This document shows, in pieces, positions 36,277 through 46,558 of a stretch of DNA of 64,000 bases; position 1 is the stretch's first letter, and each line of letters starts with the position of its first letter. A program made the translations under genes and the position numbers. The stretch spans positions 1 to 64,000 of the forward strand of contig NZ_VRKW01000016.1 in the NCBI RefSeq assembly GCF_009746715.1, in the 5' to 3' direction. The notes under the pieces are model-generated. The model ran no database searches and was not told where the DNA came from. It saw only the letters and a program-made list of their open reading frames with translations. This stretch comes from Ketobacter sp. MCCC 1A13808. Its GTDB lineage: Bacteria > Pseudomonadota > Gammaproteobacteria > Pseudomonadales > Ketobacteraceae.

Positions 36277-37343
36277 GGTTTGGCCCCGGTTGACCGGGCA
36301 AGGTTTTCCTGGCCGCTGCGTCTTACTTTAAGGTGTGCTCCGTAATTTCGGGTGATGGTGAAAAGGCTGATGGCAATCGTGAGCAGCAAAGCGAGCGCCA
36401 GCGGATAATGAAACAGCGCTTTAACCGGCCGGAACGTTTCGGGGGTAGCGTCTACCGGTTCCAATTCATCCAAAAGTGCGTAGATATTTTTCAGGGACTC
36501 GGCGGATTTGGCACGGAAGTAGCGACCTCCGGTAATGGACGCGACTTGCTTGAGAGCGTCTTCATCCAGATCGGCAGCCGGGTTGAGACGTCGCGCGCCG
36601 AATCGGGTTCCGAATATGCCCGGTGCAATGTATTCATCGGCACCGACACCCACCGTGTAAATTTTCAGGCCTTTCTGGGCTGCCAGATTTGCCGCCGTGA
36701 TCGGGTCAATTTCTCCAGCGCGATTTTGACCGTCGGTGAGCAGAATTAAAACCTTACTGTCGTTGGGCCGGTCCTGTAATCGCTTCAAAGCCAGCCCGAT
36801 GGCATCGCCGATGGCGGTACTCTTTCCGGCAATGCCGATAGAGGATTCATTCAGCAGTTGCAGTAATGTTTTACGGTCAAAGGTCAGCGGGGTTTGCAAA
36901 TAGGCACGGGAGCCAAATAAAATTAATCCCAGGCGATCGCTGGTGCGCTGCCGTATAAAGTCCGCAAGCACCGATTTCACAACCACCAGCCGATCCACCG
37001 GGTCACCCTTTAATTGCATGTCGGTGACCCGCATGCTTTCCGAGACATCCACTGCCAGCATCAAATCCCGCGCTTTAGAAGTGATGTGTATCGGATCGCC
37101 AATGTATTGTGGCCCGGCTGCAGAAACAACTAGCAGAAACCAGATAAAAACCAGCAGAAAGCGATAACTGCGACGGTTGTTGTTTTGGTTCCGTTCCTTG
37201 TGGTTCGCCACTTCATTCACATTGTTAAAAAAGGGGACACGCAATAAACCGCTGTCGCTTTGCGCTGCCCGGGGCAGCAAGGCGCGGAGTATCCAAGGCA
37301 ACGGCAAAATAAGTAATAACGGCATCCACTTCAATATAATCAT
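36273..37343 (-). CDS. batA: VWA-domain membrane protein (BatA-like)
   Basis: 356 residues. Two N-terminal membrane segments (about 7-20, 58-75) precede a von Willebrand A domain with the MIDAS motif DVSES (LMLAVDVSESM, about 93) and the downstream LLTDGQNRAGEID. A C-terminal membrane segment (about 312-328) follows. Such proteins work with MoxR and DUF58 proteins as a metal-dependent assembly module in the inner membrane. It overlaps neighbours by 4 bp on both sides. Confidence 0.88.
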   Translation of the reverse strand: MIILKWMPLLLILPLPWILRALLPRAAQSDSGLLRVPFFNNVNEVANHKERNQNNNRRSYRFLLVFIWFLLVVSAAGPQYIGDPIHITSKARDLMLAVDVSESMRVTDMQLKGDPVDRLVVVKSVLADFIRQRTSDRLGLILFGSRAYLQTPLTFDRKTLLQLLNESSIGIAGKSTAIGDAIGLALKRLQDRPNDSKVLILLTDGQNRAGEIDPITAANLAAQKGLKIYTVGVGADEYIAPGIFGTRFGARRLNPAADLDEDALKQVASITGGRYFRAKSAESLKNIYALLDELEPVDATPETFRPVKALFHYPLALALLLTIAISLFTITRNYGAHLKVRRSGQENLARSTGAKP

Positions 37344-37816
37344 GATTGTTTCTTTAACCAGCTTTGTACCAGTTGCAGCAGCGCTTGACTGTTCGCATTG
37401 GGCGTTGGTTGAAAGCGCTCACTTACCAGCACTTTGCCAGGTCCCTGGGTAAAATCCTGCGTAGATCCGGCCTCATCGAGAAATTTGAGCCACTCTTTTC
37501 CGGTTAACCCGGCGACACGTGCCCGGCCATAACGGGTAATACAGGTGCGTTTCAGCAGCACAGAAAGATCCGACAACAGCTGGCGATAATCCTTATCTTT
37601 TTGAAAACGGCTCTCAATTTCTTGCAGCTGGGCCTGAGCAACCCGTTTATAGGCTGTTGCCTGATGGCGTTTCAGTAGCCATACCAGGCCACCTATGACC
37701 AGTGCCAACAGAATGATGGCCAACAACCACCAACCGATTGCGGGTGGCCAGATACCGATACTCTCTGGCAAGTGAATGTCTTTCAATTGCGCCAGTGGGT
37801 CTTGTTGTTCCATCAA
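37340..37816 (-). CDS. DUF4381 membrane protein
   Basis: 158 residues. The DUF4381 hallmark IHLPESIGIWPPAIGWWLLAI begins near residue 13, with one membrane segment (about 27-47), followed by a cytoplasmic helical part (LSVLLKRTCITRYGRARVAGLTGKEWLKFLDE). The family occurs almost only inside MoxR/Bat operons. It overlaps batA and the DUF58 gene by 4 bp each. Function is unknown. Confidence 0.88.
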   Translation of the reverse strand: MMEQQDPLAQLKDIHLPESIGIWPPAIGWWLLAIILLALVIGGLVWLLKRHQATAYKRVAQAQLQEIESRFQKDKDYRQLLSDLSVLLKRTCITRYGRARVAGLTGKEWLKFLDEAGSTQDFTQGPGKVLVSERFQPTPNANSQALLQLVQSWLKKQS

Positions 37817-38793
37817 CGGTTACCCCCTGATGCGCGCATTCCCAGCGTTTCACGCAAACGATCCGTGACATCTTCCTCTGTGCTGATTTCGATCAGAGGC
37901 ACGGCAATTGACGTGAGTTGTTTACGCAACTGCTCCTGCCGTGCGAGAAAGCTTAAATTGTAGTCCTTACGGATGCCCTTGGGGGCGGTGTTCAGGCGTA
38001 CATTGCGTTTTCCATCCGTAAAGCCATAGATGCCAGCGGGGGGAAGGTGTTTTTCCATCGGATCATAAATCTGGATTGCGAGCACATCGTTATGCCGGCC
38101 AACCAGCGTCAGGTGTTGCTGCGCGATATCATCATAATTCAGAAAATCACTGATTACGATAACCAGGCTGCCAGGGCGAACCACCTGATTTAATTCCTGC
38201 AAAGCGGATATGAAAGATTGACGGGAGCCTTGACGCCGCCGTTCGCGGGCATCCAGAGATTGATTGTACTGCAGTAAAACACGGAATAAATTCTGGATCC
38301 CTCGCTTACCGTCACGGGGACGCAGCTCCTGAACGTCATCGTCGTTAAACAGGAAACCACCAATCCGGTCGCCTTGGTTGCGGGTGGTCCAGGCCAGGCT
38401 GGCGGCAACGCGGGCGGCAACCACGGATTTAAAGGCGTTTTGGCTACCGAAAAACAAGGATTGTCGCTGGTCAACCATCAGATAAACGGGACGTTCCCGT
38501 TCTTCGCGAAACAGCTTGGTATGGGTGCGGCCGGTTCGGGCAGTAACGCGCCAATCAATATTGCGCACGTCATCTCCGGGTTGATAAATACGGACTTCAT
38601 CAAAATCAATGCCACGTCCGCGGAAGGAAGAGCGATGGGTGCCAGCCATGGCAGCCAGGGCTTTCTTGCGTCCGCGCAAATCCAGTTCCAGGTTGGTCGA
38701 GCGCAAGGCCACCAGTTCGTCCATAGAAACATAGACGCCCCGGTATTGTTCGATATTGTCGCGTTCCCGTATCACCTTATTGGAAGTCGCCAT
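37813..38793 (-). CDS. DUF58 protein of the MoxR operon
   Basis: 326 residues, soluble, VWA-like. The DUF58 core RGRGIDFDEVRIYQPGDDVRNIDWRVTART (residues about 58-87) is intact, followed by LMVDQRQSLFFGS, in which the MIDAS-like metal site is degenerate (DQRQS). It is the usual second gene in these operons, 9 bp after moxR, and is likely a substrate-recruiting partner of the ATPase. Confidence 0.9.
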   Translation of the reverse strand: MATSNKVIRERDNIEQYRGVYVSMDELVALRSTNLELDLRGRKKALAAMAGTHRSSFRGRGIDFDEVRIYQPGDDVRNIDWRVTARTGRTHTKLFREERERPVYLMVDQRQSLFFGSQNAFKSVVAARVAASLAWTTRNQGDRIGGFLFNDDDVQELRPRDGKRGIQNLFRVLLQYNQSLDARERRRQGSRQSFISALQELNQVVRPGSLVIVISDFLNYDDIAQQHLTLVGRHNDVLAIQIYDPMEKHLPPAGIYGFTDGKRNVRLNTAPKGIRKDYNLSFLARQEQLRKQLTSIAVPLIEISTEEDVTDRLRETLGMRASGGNR

Positions 38794-38802
38794 GATATTC
38801 CT

Positions 38803-39774
38803 TTACGGCGCCGACACGCGATCAATCAACACATCAATTATGTGATCTGCGGTCACGCCTTTGGCTTCTGCTTCGAAAGTCAGACCAATGCGGTGACGCA
38901 GACAGTCATGGGCGACCGCCTGCACATCTTCCGGTGTCACGAAGTCGCGATTGTGTAACCAGGCATGGGCACGGGCACAGGCATCCATTGCTATTGTGCC
39001 TCGAGGGCTGATTCCGTATTCAATCCAAGCGGACAGGTCATCACCATAGGCCAGTGGATTCCGGCTCGCCATGGTTAATTGAACTATATATTGCTCAATG
39101 TCCGGAATCATATGCAGTTCCAGAATCTCTTTACGAGCAGCAAAAATGTGTTGTTGCGTAACATGGATAATATCGGCAGGCGCGGCTTCGCTTTGTTGCT
39201 TGCTCGCTTCGGTGCGGGCTAACTGCAGGATCTTCTGTTCAGAGGCCGCATCCGGATAGCCGATGGTGACGTGCATCAGGAAGCGGTCTAATTGGGCTTC
39301 CGGGAGCGGATAGGTGCCTTCCTGTTCGATCGGGTTTTGAGTCGCCATTACCAGAAACAGGGGTGGTAATTTATGTGTGTATTTGCCCACGCTAATTTGA
39401 CGCTCGCCCATGGCTTCCAGTAAGGCGGATTGCACCTTTGCCGGTGCCCGGTTGATTTCATCAGCCAACACCAGGTTGTGGAAGATGGGGCCAGGCTGAA
39501 ATTCGAAGCTGCTGTCCTGGGGGCGGTAGATTTCAGTACCGGTCACATCAGCGGGAAGAAGGTCAGGGGTGAACTGGATACGGTGAAAGTCGCCTTCAAC
39601 CCCCTGGGCGAGGCATTTGATGGCTTTGGTTTTTGCCAGCCCCGGCGCCCCTTCAACCAGCAAGTGCCCGTCCGCCAGGACAGCGATCAATAGCCGGTCA
39701 ACCAGGTGTGCCTGGCCAATGATAATTTCGCACAAGGATTCTTTCAGTGCCAGGATGGCTTCCCGATTGGACAT
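38803..39774 (-). CDS. moxR: MoxR-family AAA+ ATPase
   Basis: 323 residues. Walker A is GAPGLAKT (42-49) and Walker B is LVLADE (101-106), followed by the MoxR signature INRAPAKVQSALLEAMGERQ and the sensor region MATQNPIEQEGTYPLPEAQLDRF. MoxR proteins act as chaperone-like ATPases that help metal-dependent VWA proteins mature. First gene of the seven-frame operon running to about 32.5 kb. Confidence 0.93.
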   Translation of the reverse strand: MSNREAILALKESLCEIIIGQAHLVDRLLIAVLADGHLLVEGAPGLAKTKAIKCLAQGVEGDFHRIQFTPDLLPADVTGTEIYRPQDSSFEFQPGPIFHNLVLADEINRAPAKVQSALLEAMGERQISVGKYTHKLPPLFLVMATQNPIEQEGTYPLPEAQLDRFLMHVTIGYPDAASEQKILQLARTEASKQQSEAAPADIIHVTQQHIFAARKEILELHMIPDIEQYIVQLTMASRNPLAYGDDLSAWIEYGISPRGTIAMDACARAHAWLHNRDFVTPEDVQAVAHDCLRHRIGLTFEAEAKGVTADHIIDVLIDRVSAP

Positions 39775-40146
39775 GATTATGGGTACTCCAGGTGAGCTTG
39801 CTTGGGGGCTAAGGCGGCCCTGCTAACTCCCGCTATTTTATTGTTTTTAACAGAAAATATGACTTCTTTTGTCACGAATTATGCCTACTTTCAGACAGTT
39901 ATGCTACACGTTGTCAAGAACTCTATGGGATTGGTCTCAACCGGAAAAGTTCCCGTCAGGGGCGAATTAGCGGCGCTGATGCCGATTCGTAACCTGCCGT
40001 TGCCATACTATGGATTCAACCTGCAGTTGCTGCCATGCGAGTGTGCACAGAAGAGTGCCGGTAATTCGCATAATGTGCAAACTAACTTGTTTGGCTTAAT
40101 AGACTAAGATTACTGATATTAAACGGAAATTAAGTAGGGGAATGTA
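39775..40146. other. Divergent promoter region moxR / gdhB
   Basis: 372 bp between divergent genes, AT-rich near both starts. An open frame on the plus strand (39802-40107) looks like chance because its composition is non-coding-like and no ribosome site precedes it. gdhB has a good ribosome site (AGGGGA at 40135-40140). I do not see a promoter pair strong enough to annotate. Confidence 0.5.
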
Positions 40147-43100
40147 ATGGTCAACCTGTCATTGGGCGAAGGGTACGCGTCTTTAGTAGAGCGTTTGTCT
40201 GAAATGGTGAGGGAACGGTTCGATAGTAGCCATTCTCCGCATACAGAGATGGTATCGGAATTTGCCCGGCATTTTTATTCTGCTGCCCCGGTGCAAGAAC
40301 TTCAACGCAAGCGGGTCGAAGACCTCTATGGGATGACGGCCGGGCTGTGGAACTTTCTGCGCTCGCTGCCGGATAATCAACCCCGCATCCGGGTTTTTAA
40401 TCCGCGTCATGAAGATCACGGCTGGCAAAGCACCCATACGGTAGTAGAGGTGCTGGCACCGGACTGCGCTTTCCTGGTGGATACCGTGATGATGGAAGTG
40501 GTGCGCCGCGGTATCGCGATTCATACGGTGATCAACAGCGTGTTTCGGGTTAAACGTAATGACCGGGGTGAACTGATTGATTTGAGCTTCGACATGCAGG
40601 ATGAAGCTGCCGGTAACAAAGAGGCGCTGATCCATCTGGAGATAGGCCGCCAGCCGGATGAAGACCTGGTGGGAGTCACCCCGGATTCCCTGCGCGAGAC
40701 CTTGCGGGAATTGAACGCAGCGGTCGATGATTTTAGCGAGATGCAGCAACGCTCGATCGAAATCAGTCACGAATTAAACGAGCTGGCAGATAATCAGACG
40801 GGTACCTCATTACAGGAGGTTCAGAAGTTTCTTGGCTGGCTGGTGAATAACCATGTCACCCTGCTTGGCATGAAGGAGTACACCCTGGTAGAGCGCCAGG
40901 GGGGGTCCGCATTTGAAGAAGTTGCCGATAGAGCGTTGGGCGTGTGCCGGGTTTGCGATAGCCTGGATTTGATGGAGCGGGATGGTGGCGAGCTGATCGA
41001 TCCGGAGAAACTGATCGTGTTCGGGAAGTCCGGCACCCGTGCCCGCTGGCACCGTCCCGTGTATATGGATTTCATCGGAATCCGTAAATGCGACGCCCAA
41101 GGCCGGATTATCGGTGAATACCGCTGGCTGGGACTGTATACCTCGCGGGTGTTTAACAATTCACCCAGGGAATTTCCGATTATTGGTCAGAAATTGGGGC
41201 AAGTTATTCAGGGCTCTGGATTGGAACAAAATGGCCATGATGGCAAACGGCTGATGCAAATACTGGAAACCTTTCCCAGGGAAGAGCTGTTCCAGACGCC
41301 AACCCAGGATTTGTTGAAAACAGCCGTCGGTGTGTTGCATATCCAGGAACGACGCCGCCTGCGTTTGTTTGTGCGGAAAGGGGAGTTCGGACGCTTTTTA
41401 TCGTGTTTGATTTACACTCCCCGAGACAGCTATTCCACTGCATTGCGTAAATCATTTCAGAAAATATTGTATGAATATGTCGATGTTGAAGACATGGAGT
41501 TCAATACCTATTTCACCGAGTCCACCCTGGCGCGGCTCTACATTGTGTTGAAAGTAAAAAGAGGCTCCAGCGCCGATTTTGATGTCAATGAAGTGGAGGA
41601 TCGCCTGGTAGAACTCGCCCGTAGCTGGAGTGACCGGCTTTATGAAACGCTGATAGAAAGTTTTGGCGAAGATCGTGCCGGTTCCTTACACAGTGCGTAT
41701 TCCGATGCGTTCTCTCTAAGCTATCGAGAGGAATTCGGCACCCGCACGGCAGTAACCGATATCGAACACTTTGAGTCTTTATCTGAAGCCAATCCGCTCA
41801 GTGTTTCTTTTTTTCATTCACTTGAAGACGATCCGAAAGCATTGCGATTCAAGCTTTATAGGCTGGATAAGAACATTCCGTTATCCGATGTGTTACCGAT
41901 GCTGGAGCATTTGGGGTTGCGGGTATTGGGCGGGCGACCGTTCCGGGTTGTTACCCGTTCTGAAAACACGATTTGGGTGTACGATTTTGCTGTACGCTAT
42001 TCCGGCGACAAAATTGTTGAAATGGACAAAGTAAAGCTGAAATTTCAGGAGGCTTTTCTTAACGCATGGAAAGGCTTTGCAGAGAACGATAGCTTCAATC
42101 GTTTGGTGTTGGCAGTGGGCTTGAATTGGCGGGAAGTGGCGATGTTGCGGGCCTATGCAAAATACTTTAAGCAAACCGGATTCGCGTTTAGTCAGGCTTA
42201 CATTAAGGATGCGCTAATCAACCATCCAGGGGTGACCCGCTTGCTGGTAGACCTTTTCGAAGTGCGTTTTTCACTGCATTCAGGGTCGGATGAGGCTGAT
42301 GAGGCGCAACTGAAAGCCCGTCTTTTGGAGCAGTTGGATCAGGTGCAAAGTCTGGATGAAGACCGAATTCTGCGGCGATATCTGGATATGATGTCCGGTA
42401 CAGTACGCACCAATTTTTATCAACAGGATGAGTCCGGCGCCGCCAAACCTTATATCTCACTGAAATTTTCTCCCCGCACTATTCCGGATTTACCCAAGCC
42501 GCTGCCCATGTACGAAATATTTGTTTATTCACCGCGTGTGGAGGGTGTGCACTTGCGCGGAGGGAAAGTTGCCCGCGGCGGTCTGCGCTGGTCTGACCGG
42601 CGTGAAGACTTTCGCACAGAAGTGCTGGGTCTGGTGAAAGCCCAACAGGTGAAAAACGCGGTGATTGTTCCGGTGGGAGCGAAAGGGGGCTTTTTCCCGA
42701 AAAAATTATCCAAGACCGCTAATCGGGATGACATGTTGGCCGAGGGTATTGCCTGCTACAAAACCTTTATCCAGGGTTTGCTGGATATTACCGACAATTT
42801 GGTCAACGACAAGGTCGTGCCGCCGCCGAACGTAGTGCGTAAGGATGAAGATGACCCGTATCTGGTGGTGGCGGCAGATAAGGGGACCGCAACTTTTTCT
42901 GATATTGCCAATAGTCTTTCGGAACAATACGGTTTTTGGTTAGGCGATGCTTTCGCGTCCGGTGGCTCGGTGGGCTATGACCATAAAAAAATGGGTATCA
43001 CTGCACGGGGGGCATGGGTGTCGGTGCAACGGCATTTCCGCGAACTGGGCATTGATGTACAGAGTTCGCCGGTTACTCTGATCGGCATCGGCGATATGTC

Positions 43101-45003
43101 CGGTGATGTATTCGGAAACGGGTTGTTGCAGTCGCGCTGTTTACAGATGGTAGCGGGTTTTAATCATTTGCATATTTTCATCGATCCTAATCCCGATCCG
43201 GAAACCAGCTATGCCGAACGTGAGCGGCTGTTCAATCTTCCCCGTTCCAGTTGGGCGGATTATAACAGTGAACTGATTTCAGCCGGCGGCGGCATTTTTC
43301 CCCGGTCGGCTAAGTCGATCCGAATTTCGCAACAAATGAAAGACCGTTTTCTGATTGAAGCAGACGCACTGACACCCAATGAATTAATTTCGATGCTGCT
43401 GAAATCTCCGGTAGATCTGATCTGGAATGGTGGGATCGGAACCTATATTAAGTCATCAAAGGAACAGCATTCCGATGTCGGTGACAAAGCCAATGATGCG
43501 CTTCGTGTTAATGGTTGTGACGTAAAAGCCAAAGTGATCGGAGAGGGTGGAAATCTGGGCATTACCCAATTAGGACGAATCGAATACGGCCTTAACGGGG
43601 GCTTATCGAATACGGATTTTATTGACAATGCCGGGGGTGTCAATTGTTCAGACCATGAAGTGAATATTAAGATCCTGCTCAACGATGTGGTTGCCAATGG
43701 CGATATGACCATGAAACAACGTAACCAGTTATTGGTGGAAATGACGGACGAAGTCGCTCAGTTGGTGCTGGATAATAATTATCGACAGACCCAGGCGTTG
43801 AGCATTGCCCGCAGTGAAACCCAATACCGAATGGCAGAATATAAGCGTTATATTCATTCCTTGGTGTCGGAAGGTAAGCTGGATCGTGAGTTGGAATGTA
43901 TTCCTGGTGATGAAGAGCTACATGATCGCATCATTAACGGCAAGGGATTGGTCCGGGCAGAGCTGTCGACTTTACTGTCGTATACCAAAGCCATCCTGAA
44001 GGATGAGCTTACCCATTCAGGGCTGCCTGATGACGAATATATTTGCCACGAAATGGAAAAGGCATTCCCGCAGGTACTGGTAGAACGCTTCAGCAAATCC
44101 CTTTATCAACATAAATTGCGCCGGGAAATTGTGGCCACCAAGGTGGCCAGCAGTATGGTGGATTTTATGGGGATTACCTTTGTCTATCGGATGAAGGATG
44201 CGGCTGGCTCCAGTGTAGAGGATATAGCGCGGGCTTTTATAGCCTCACGGGATGTGTTTAATCTGGAATCCTGGTGGCAGCAGATTGAGCAACTGGATTA
44301 CAAAATTGACGCCGATGAGCAACTGAAAATGATGTTGATGTTGATTCGTCTGATGCGCAGAGCGACGCGCTGGTTTTTACGGAATAATCGCAGTGGTGTG
44401 AATGTAAATCAGGCTATCGAACGATTCCGAGATGGTGTTACCGCTGTCGCCAGCGGCTTGCCTACCGTGCTTAGTGGCCCGCGCCGTGAGGTATGGGAGC
44501 GCAGACATAACGGCTACGTCGAAAAAGGTGTGCCTTCGACGCTGGCAACGTTTATAGCCGGTGCCGACAGTATGTTGCCGGTGCTCGGGATTATTCAGGC
44601 GGCAGAAATGACCGGTAAACCAATTCAGGATGTGGCGGAAGTGTATTTCGCCTTGGGTTCCCACCTGGATCTGTATTGGTTTAGCGAAGAGATCAACGCA
44701 CTCTCCATTGATAATCATTGGCAGGCATTGGCCCGTGAGGCGTATCGGGACGATCTCGATTGGCAGCAGCGCACATTAACCGTCGGTGTGTTACAAACGG
44801 AGTGCGATGCGACTTCGGCAGACCAAAAGGTTCAAATCTGGGCCGATCATCATCAAACGATGATAGGTCGCTGGAAGTCGCTGATCGGGGAGTTCCATTC
44901 AATGGAAACAAAAGAGTTTTCTATGTATGGGGTTGCCCTGCGGGAGCTGATGGACCTGGCGCAATCGACCCTGCATCGTGAGGCCGATAAGCCTGCTGTC
45001 TGA
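40147..45003 (+). CDS. gdhB: NAD-specific glutamate dehydrogenase, large (180-kDa) type
   Basis: 1618 residues, the normal length for the L_180 class. The N-terminal 600 or so residues hold the regulatory ACT-like regions. The catalytic core includes GGKVARGGLRWSDRREDF, VKAQQVKNAVIVPVGAKGGFF with the catalytic lysine, and a Rossmann part (IGEGGNLGITQLGRIEYGLNGG). It converts glutamate to 2-oxoglutarate and ammonia with NAD, mainly for amino-acid catabolism. It is transcribed alone or with the DUF2835 gene that begins 44 bp later. No frameshift is seen. Confidence 0.96.
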   Translation: MVNLSLGEGYASLVERLSEMVRERFDSSHSPHTEMVSEFARHFYSAAPVQELQRKRVEDLYGMTAGLWNFLRSLPDNQPRIRVFNPRHEDHGWQSTHTVVEVLAPDCAFLVDTVMMEVVRRGIAIHTVINSVFRVKRNDRGELIDLSFDMQDEAAGNKEALIHLEIGRQPDEDLVGVTPDSLRETLRELNAAVDDFSEMQQRSIEISHELNELADNQTGTSLQEVQKFLGWLVNNHVTLLGMKEYTLVERQGGSAFEEVADRALGVCRVCDSLDLMERDGGELIDPEKLIVFGKSGTRARWHRPVYMDFIGIRKCDAQGRIIGEYRWLGLYTSRVFNNSPREFPIIGQKLGQVIQGSGLEQNGHDGKRLMQILETFPREELFQTPTQDLLKTAVGVLHIQERRRLRLFVRKGEFGRFLSCLIYTPRDSYSTALRKSFQKILYEYVDVEDMEFNTYFTESTLARLYIVLKVKRGSSADFDVNEVEDRLVELARSWSDRLYETLIESFGEDRAGSLHSAYSDAFSLSYREEFGTRTAVTDIEHFESLSEANPLSVSFFHSLEDDPKALRFKLYRLDKNIPLSDVLPMLEHLGLRVLGGRPFRVVTRSENTIWVYDFAVRYSGDKIVEMDKVKLKFQEAFLNAWKGFAENDSFNRLVLAVGLNWREVAMLRAYAKYFKQTGFAFSQAYIKDALINHPGVTRLLVDLFEVRFSLHSGSDEADEAQLKARLLEQLDQVQSLDEDRILRRYLDMMSGTVRTNFYQQDESGAAKPYISLKFSPRTIPDLPKPLPMYEIFVYSPRVEGVHLRGGKVARGGLRWSDRREDFRTEVLGLVKAQQVKNAVIVPVGAKGGFFPKKLSKTANRDDMLAEGIACYKTFIQGLLDITDNLVNDKVVPPPNVVRKDEDDPYLVVAADKGTATFSDIANSLSEQYGFWLGDAFASGGSVGYDHKKMGITARGAWVSVQRHFRELGIDVQSSPVTLIGIGDMSGDVFGNGLLQSRCLQMVAGFNHLHIFIDPNPDPETSYAERERLFNLPRSSWADYNSELISAGGGIFPRSAKSIRISQQMKDRFLIEADALTPNELISMLLKSPVDLIWNGGIGTYIKSSKEQHSDVGDKANDALRVNGCDVKAKVIGEGGNLGITQLGRIEYGLNGGLSNTDFIDNAGGVNCSDHEVNIKILLNDVVANGDMTMKQRNQLLVEMTDEVAQLVLDNNYRQTQALSIARSETQYRMAEYKRYIHSLVSEGKLDRELECIPGDEELHDRIINGKGLVRAELSTLLSYTKAILKDELTHSGLPDDEYICHEMEKAFPQVLVERFSKSLYQHKLRREIVATKVASSMVDFMGITFVYRMKDAAGSSVEDIARAFIASRDVFNLESWWQQIEQLDYKIDADEQLKMMLMLIRLMRRATRWFLRNNRSGVNVNQAIERFRDGVTAVASGLPTVLSGPRREVWERRHNGYVEKGVPSTLATFIAGADSMLPVLGIIQAAEMTGKPIQDVAEVYFALGSHLDLYWFSEEINALSIDNHWQALAREAYRDDLDWQQRTLTVGVLQTECDATSADQKVQIWADHHQTMIGRWKSLIGEFHSMETKEFSMYGVALRELMDLAQSTLHREADKPAV

Positions 45004-45046
45004 AACCCAGGCGTTTGGCAAAGTGTGAACAAGGTGTAACGAATCT

Positions 45047-45274
45047 GTGCATCTGATCGTGGATATAAGAATAAGCCGGGATGACTATTTGCTCTGGTAC
45101 CGGGGGGCAGCTCAGGTGATTCATGCCCGCTCCAGAGACGGCCGTAGTGTACGGTTCCCGGCGCAGGCTTTGCAGCCCTACGTTTCCCATAACGGCGTGG
45201 AGGGGACTTTTGCGATTTATTTTGATGAGAATCACAAACTGGTCAGGGTAGAAAAGCTCGCGGGGGCAGGATAG
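45047..45274 (+). CDS. DUF2835 small protein
   Basis: 75 residues beginning at GTG. The family core is present: YLLWYRGAAQVIHARSRDG, then VRFPAQALQPYVSHNGVEGTF and LVRVEKL. It is a compact predicted beta-rich cytoplasmic protein of unknown function. It is placed between gdhB and pyrD as I recall for pseudomonads. Confidence 0.85.
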   Translation: MHLIVDIRISRDDYLLWYRGAAQVIHARSRDGRSVRFPAQALQPYVSHNGVEGTFAIYFDENHKLVRVEKLAGAG

Positions 45275-45307
45275 TCGGGACGCCAGCGGGTAATTTGGCC
45301 GGTGTAC

Positions 45308-45316
45308 TGGTATAAT
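45308..45316 (+). promoter_or_regulatory. Extended -10 promoter of pyrD
   Basis: TGG TATAAT (45308-45316), a consensus extended -10, 28 bp before the pyrD ATG. No good -35 at 16-18 bp. The expected start lies in a pyrimidine-rich stretch (CCCGCC), a context in which start-site choice can sense pyrimidine pools, as in enteric pyrD. Confidence 0.55.
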
Positions 45317-45344
45317 CCCGCCAAATTTTACTAGGTAACGTCCC

Positions 45345-46373
45345 ATGTTGTATGCCTTGGCAAAGCGCGCCCTTTTTGCCTTATCTGAAGAAACCTCACA
45401 CCACCTGGCCCTGCAGGGGATCGCGACCGCCCATAAGCTGGGCGTGCTTCCCTGTTTTGTTACCAAGCCGGACCTGGAAACCGAACTGTTCGGGCTCAGT
45501 TTTAAAAATCCAGTGGGTTTGGCTGCTGGTTTGGATAAAAACGGCGATTATATAGACGCTCTGGGAGCGCTGGGTTTTGGATTTATCGAAATAGGCACGG
45601 TTACCCCGCGTCCACAACCGGGAAACCCGACACCGCGATTATTTCGTTTGCCGCAAAAGCAGGCGATTATCAACCGTATGGGTTTCAATAATAAAGGGGT
45701 TGACCATCTTGTTAGTCAGGTAGAAAAATCCAAATTCCAGGGTGTGCTCGGCATTAATATAGGCAAAAATTTTGACACCCCGGTCGAACGCGCACTGGAC
45801 GATTACCTGATATGTTTGCGAAAAGTGTATCGTGTTGCTGATTACGTGGTTATTAATATTTCCTCGCCGAATACTCAAGGACTACGCTCTCTCCAATACG
45901 GTGATAGCCTGGACGAGCTGTTATCGGGGATGAAAAATGCGCAGCAAGAGTTAAAACAGGCGCATCGTAAATCGGTGCCGATACTCGTTAAAATTGCACC
46001 GGATCTGGAACCGGAAGAAATAGATACCATTGCGGCACAGTTCAATAAGCACAAGGTGGAGGGCGTTATCGCTACCAACACCACCTTGTCGCGGCAGGGC
46101 GTCGCAGGCTTGCGTTACGCCAACGAGCAAGGTGGGTTGAGTGGTGGTCCTGTGTTTGACCGTTCGACGGAAACGCTGCAAGCGTTGTGTAATACCTTGT
46201 CTCCCTCCATACCTGTGATCGGGGTGGGTGGCATTTTGAATGGTGACGATGCGGTCCAGAAAATCAAGGCAGGTGCTGGCTTGGTGCAGGTTTATAGCGG
46301 TTTTATTTATAATGGGCCGAAATTGATTGCGGATTGCGTTGATGCAATCGAACAGTTTTTTGATAGTCTTTAA
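45345..46373 (+). CDS. pyrD: Dihydroorotate dehydrogenase (quinone), class 2
   Basis: 342 residues. An N-terminal amphipathic helix (about 1-25) for membrane association marks the quinone-dependent class. FMN-barrel motifs include [44 protein letters not shown], the catalytic-serine block [11 protein letters not shown], and [11 protein letters not shown]. It oxidises dihydroorotate to orotate in pyrimidine synthesis, passing electrons to ubiquinone. It is convergent with rmf. Confidence 0.97.
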   Translation: MLYALAKRALFALSEETSHHLALQGIATAHKLGVLPCFVTKPDLETELFGLSFKNPVGLAAGLDKNGDYIDALGALGFGFIEIGTVTPRPQPGNPTPRLFRLPQKQAIINRMGFNNKGVDHLVSQVEKSKFQGVLGINIGKNFDTPVERALDDYLICLRKVYRVADYVVINISSPNTQGLRSLQYGDSLDELLSGMKNAQQELKQAHRKSVPILVKIAPDLEPEEIDTIAAQFNKHKVEGVIATNTTLSRQGVAGLRYANEQGGLSGGPVFDRSTETLQALCNTLSPSIPVIGVGGILNGDDAVQKIKAGAGLVQVYSGFIYNGPKLIADCVDAIEQFFDSL

Positions 46374-46378
46374 TTGAG

Positions 46379-46447
46379 CAGGGCCCCCTGGCGGGAGCCC
46401 TGTAGGTGGGCAGCCTTATCTAGCTGCCAGAGTGCGGGAGGCACTCT
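46379..46447. repeat. Three consecutive hairpins between convergent pyrD and rmf
   Basis: Directly after the pyrD stop: hairpin 1 CAGGGC (46379-46384)/GCCCTG (46397-46402) with extra inner pairs; hairpin 2 GGCAGC (46409-46414)/GCTGCC (46423-46428); hairpin 3 AGAGTGC (46429-46435)/GCACTCT (46441-46447). None has a clear T-tract on either strand, so they are not textbook terminators. They may protect 3' ends or stop transcription with Rho. Confidence 0.7.
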
Positions 46448-46558
46448 ACTATTTAAAGGTTTTGCGTGCTCGCTTCGTTGCTTCAATTCGGTCTGAACGT
46501 TGATATCCCCGAAATGAGATGTATTGGCCTACCAATTCGAGCAAGTTAATCAGAAGGC

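Noticed and set aside
39802-40107. 101-codon frame in the moxR-gdhB intergenic region
   Set aside because: No ribosome site, no domain, and it occupies the space needed for two divergent promoters.
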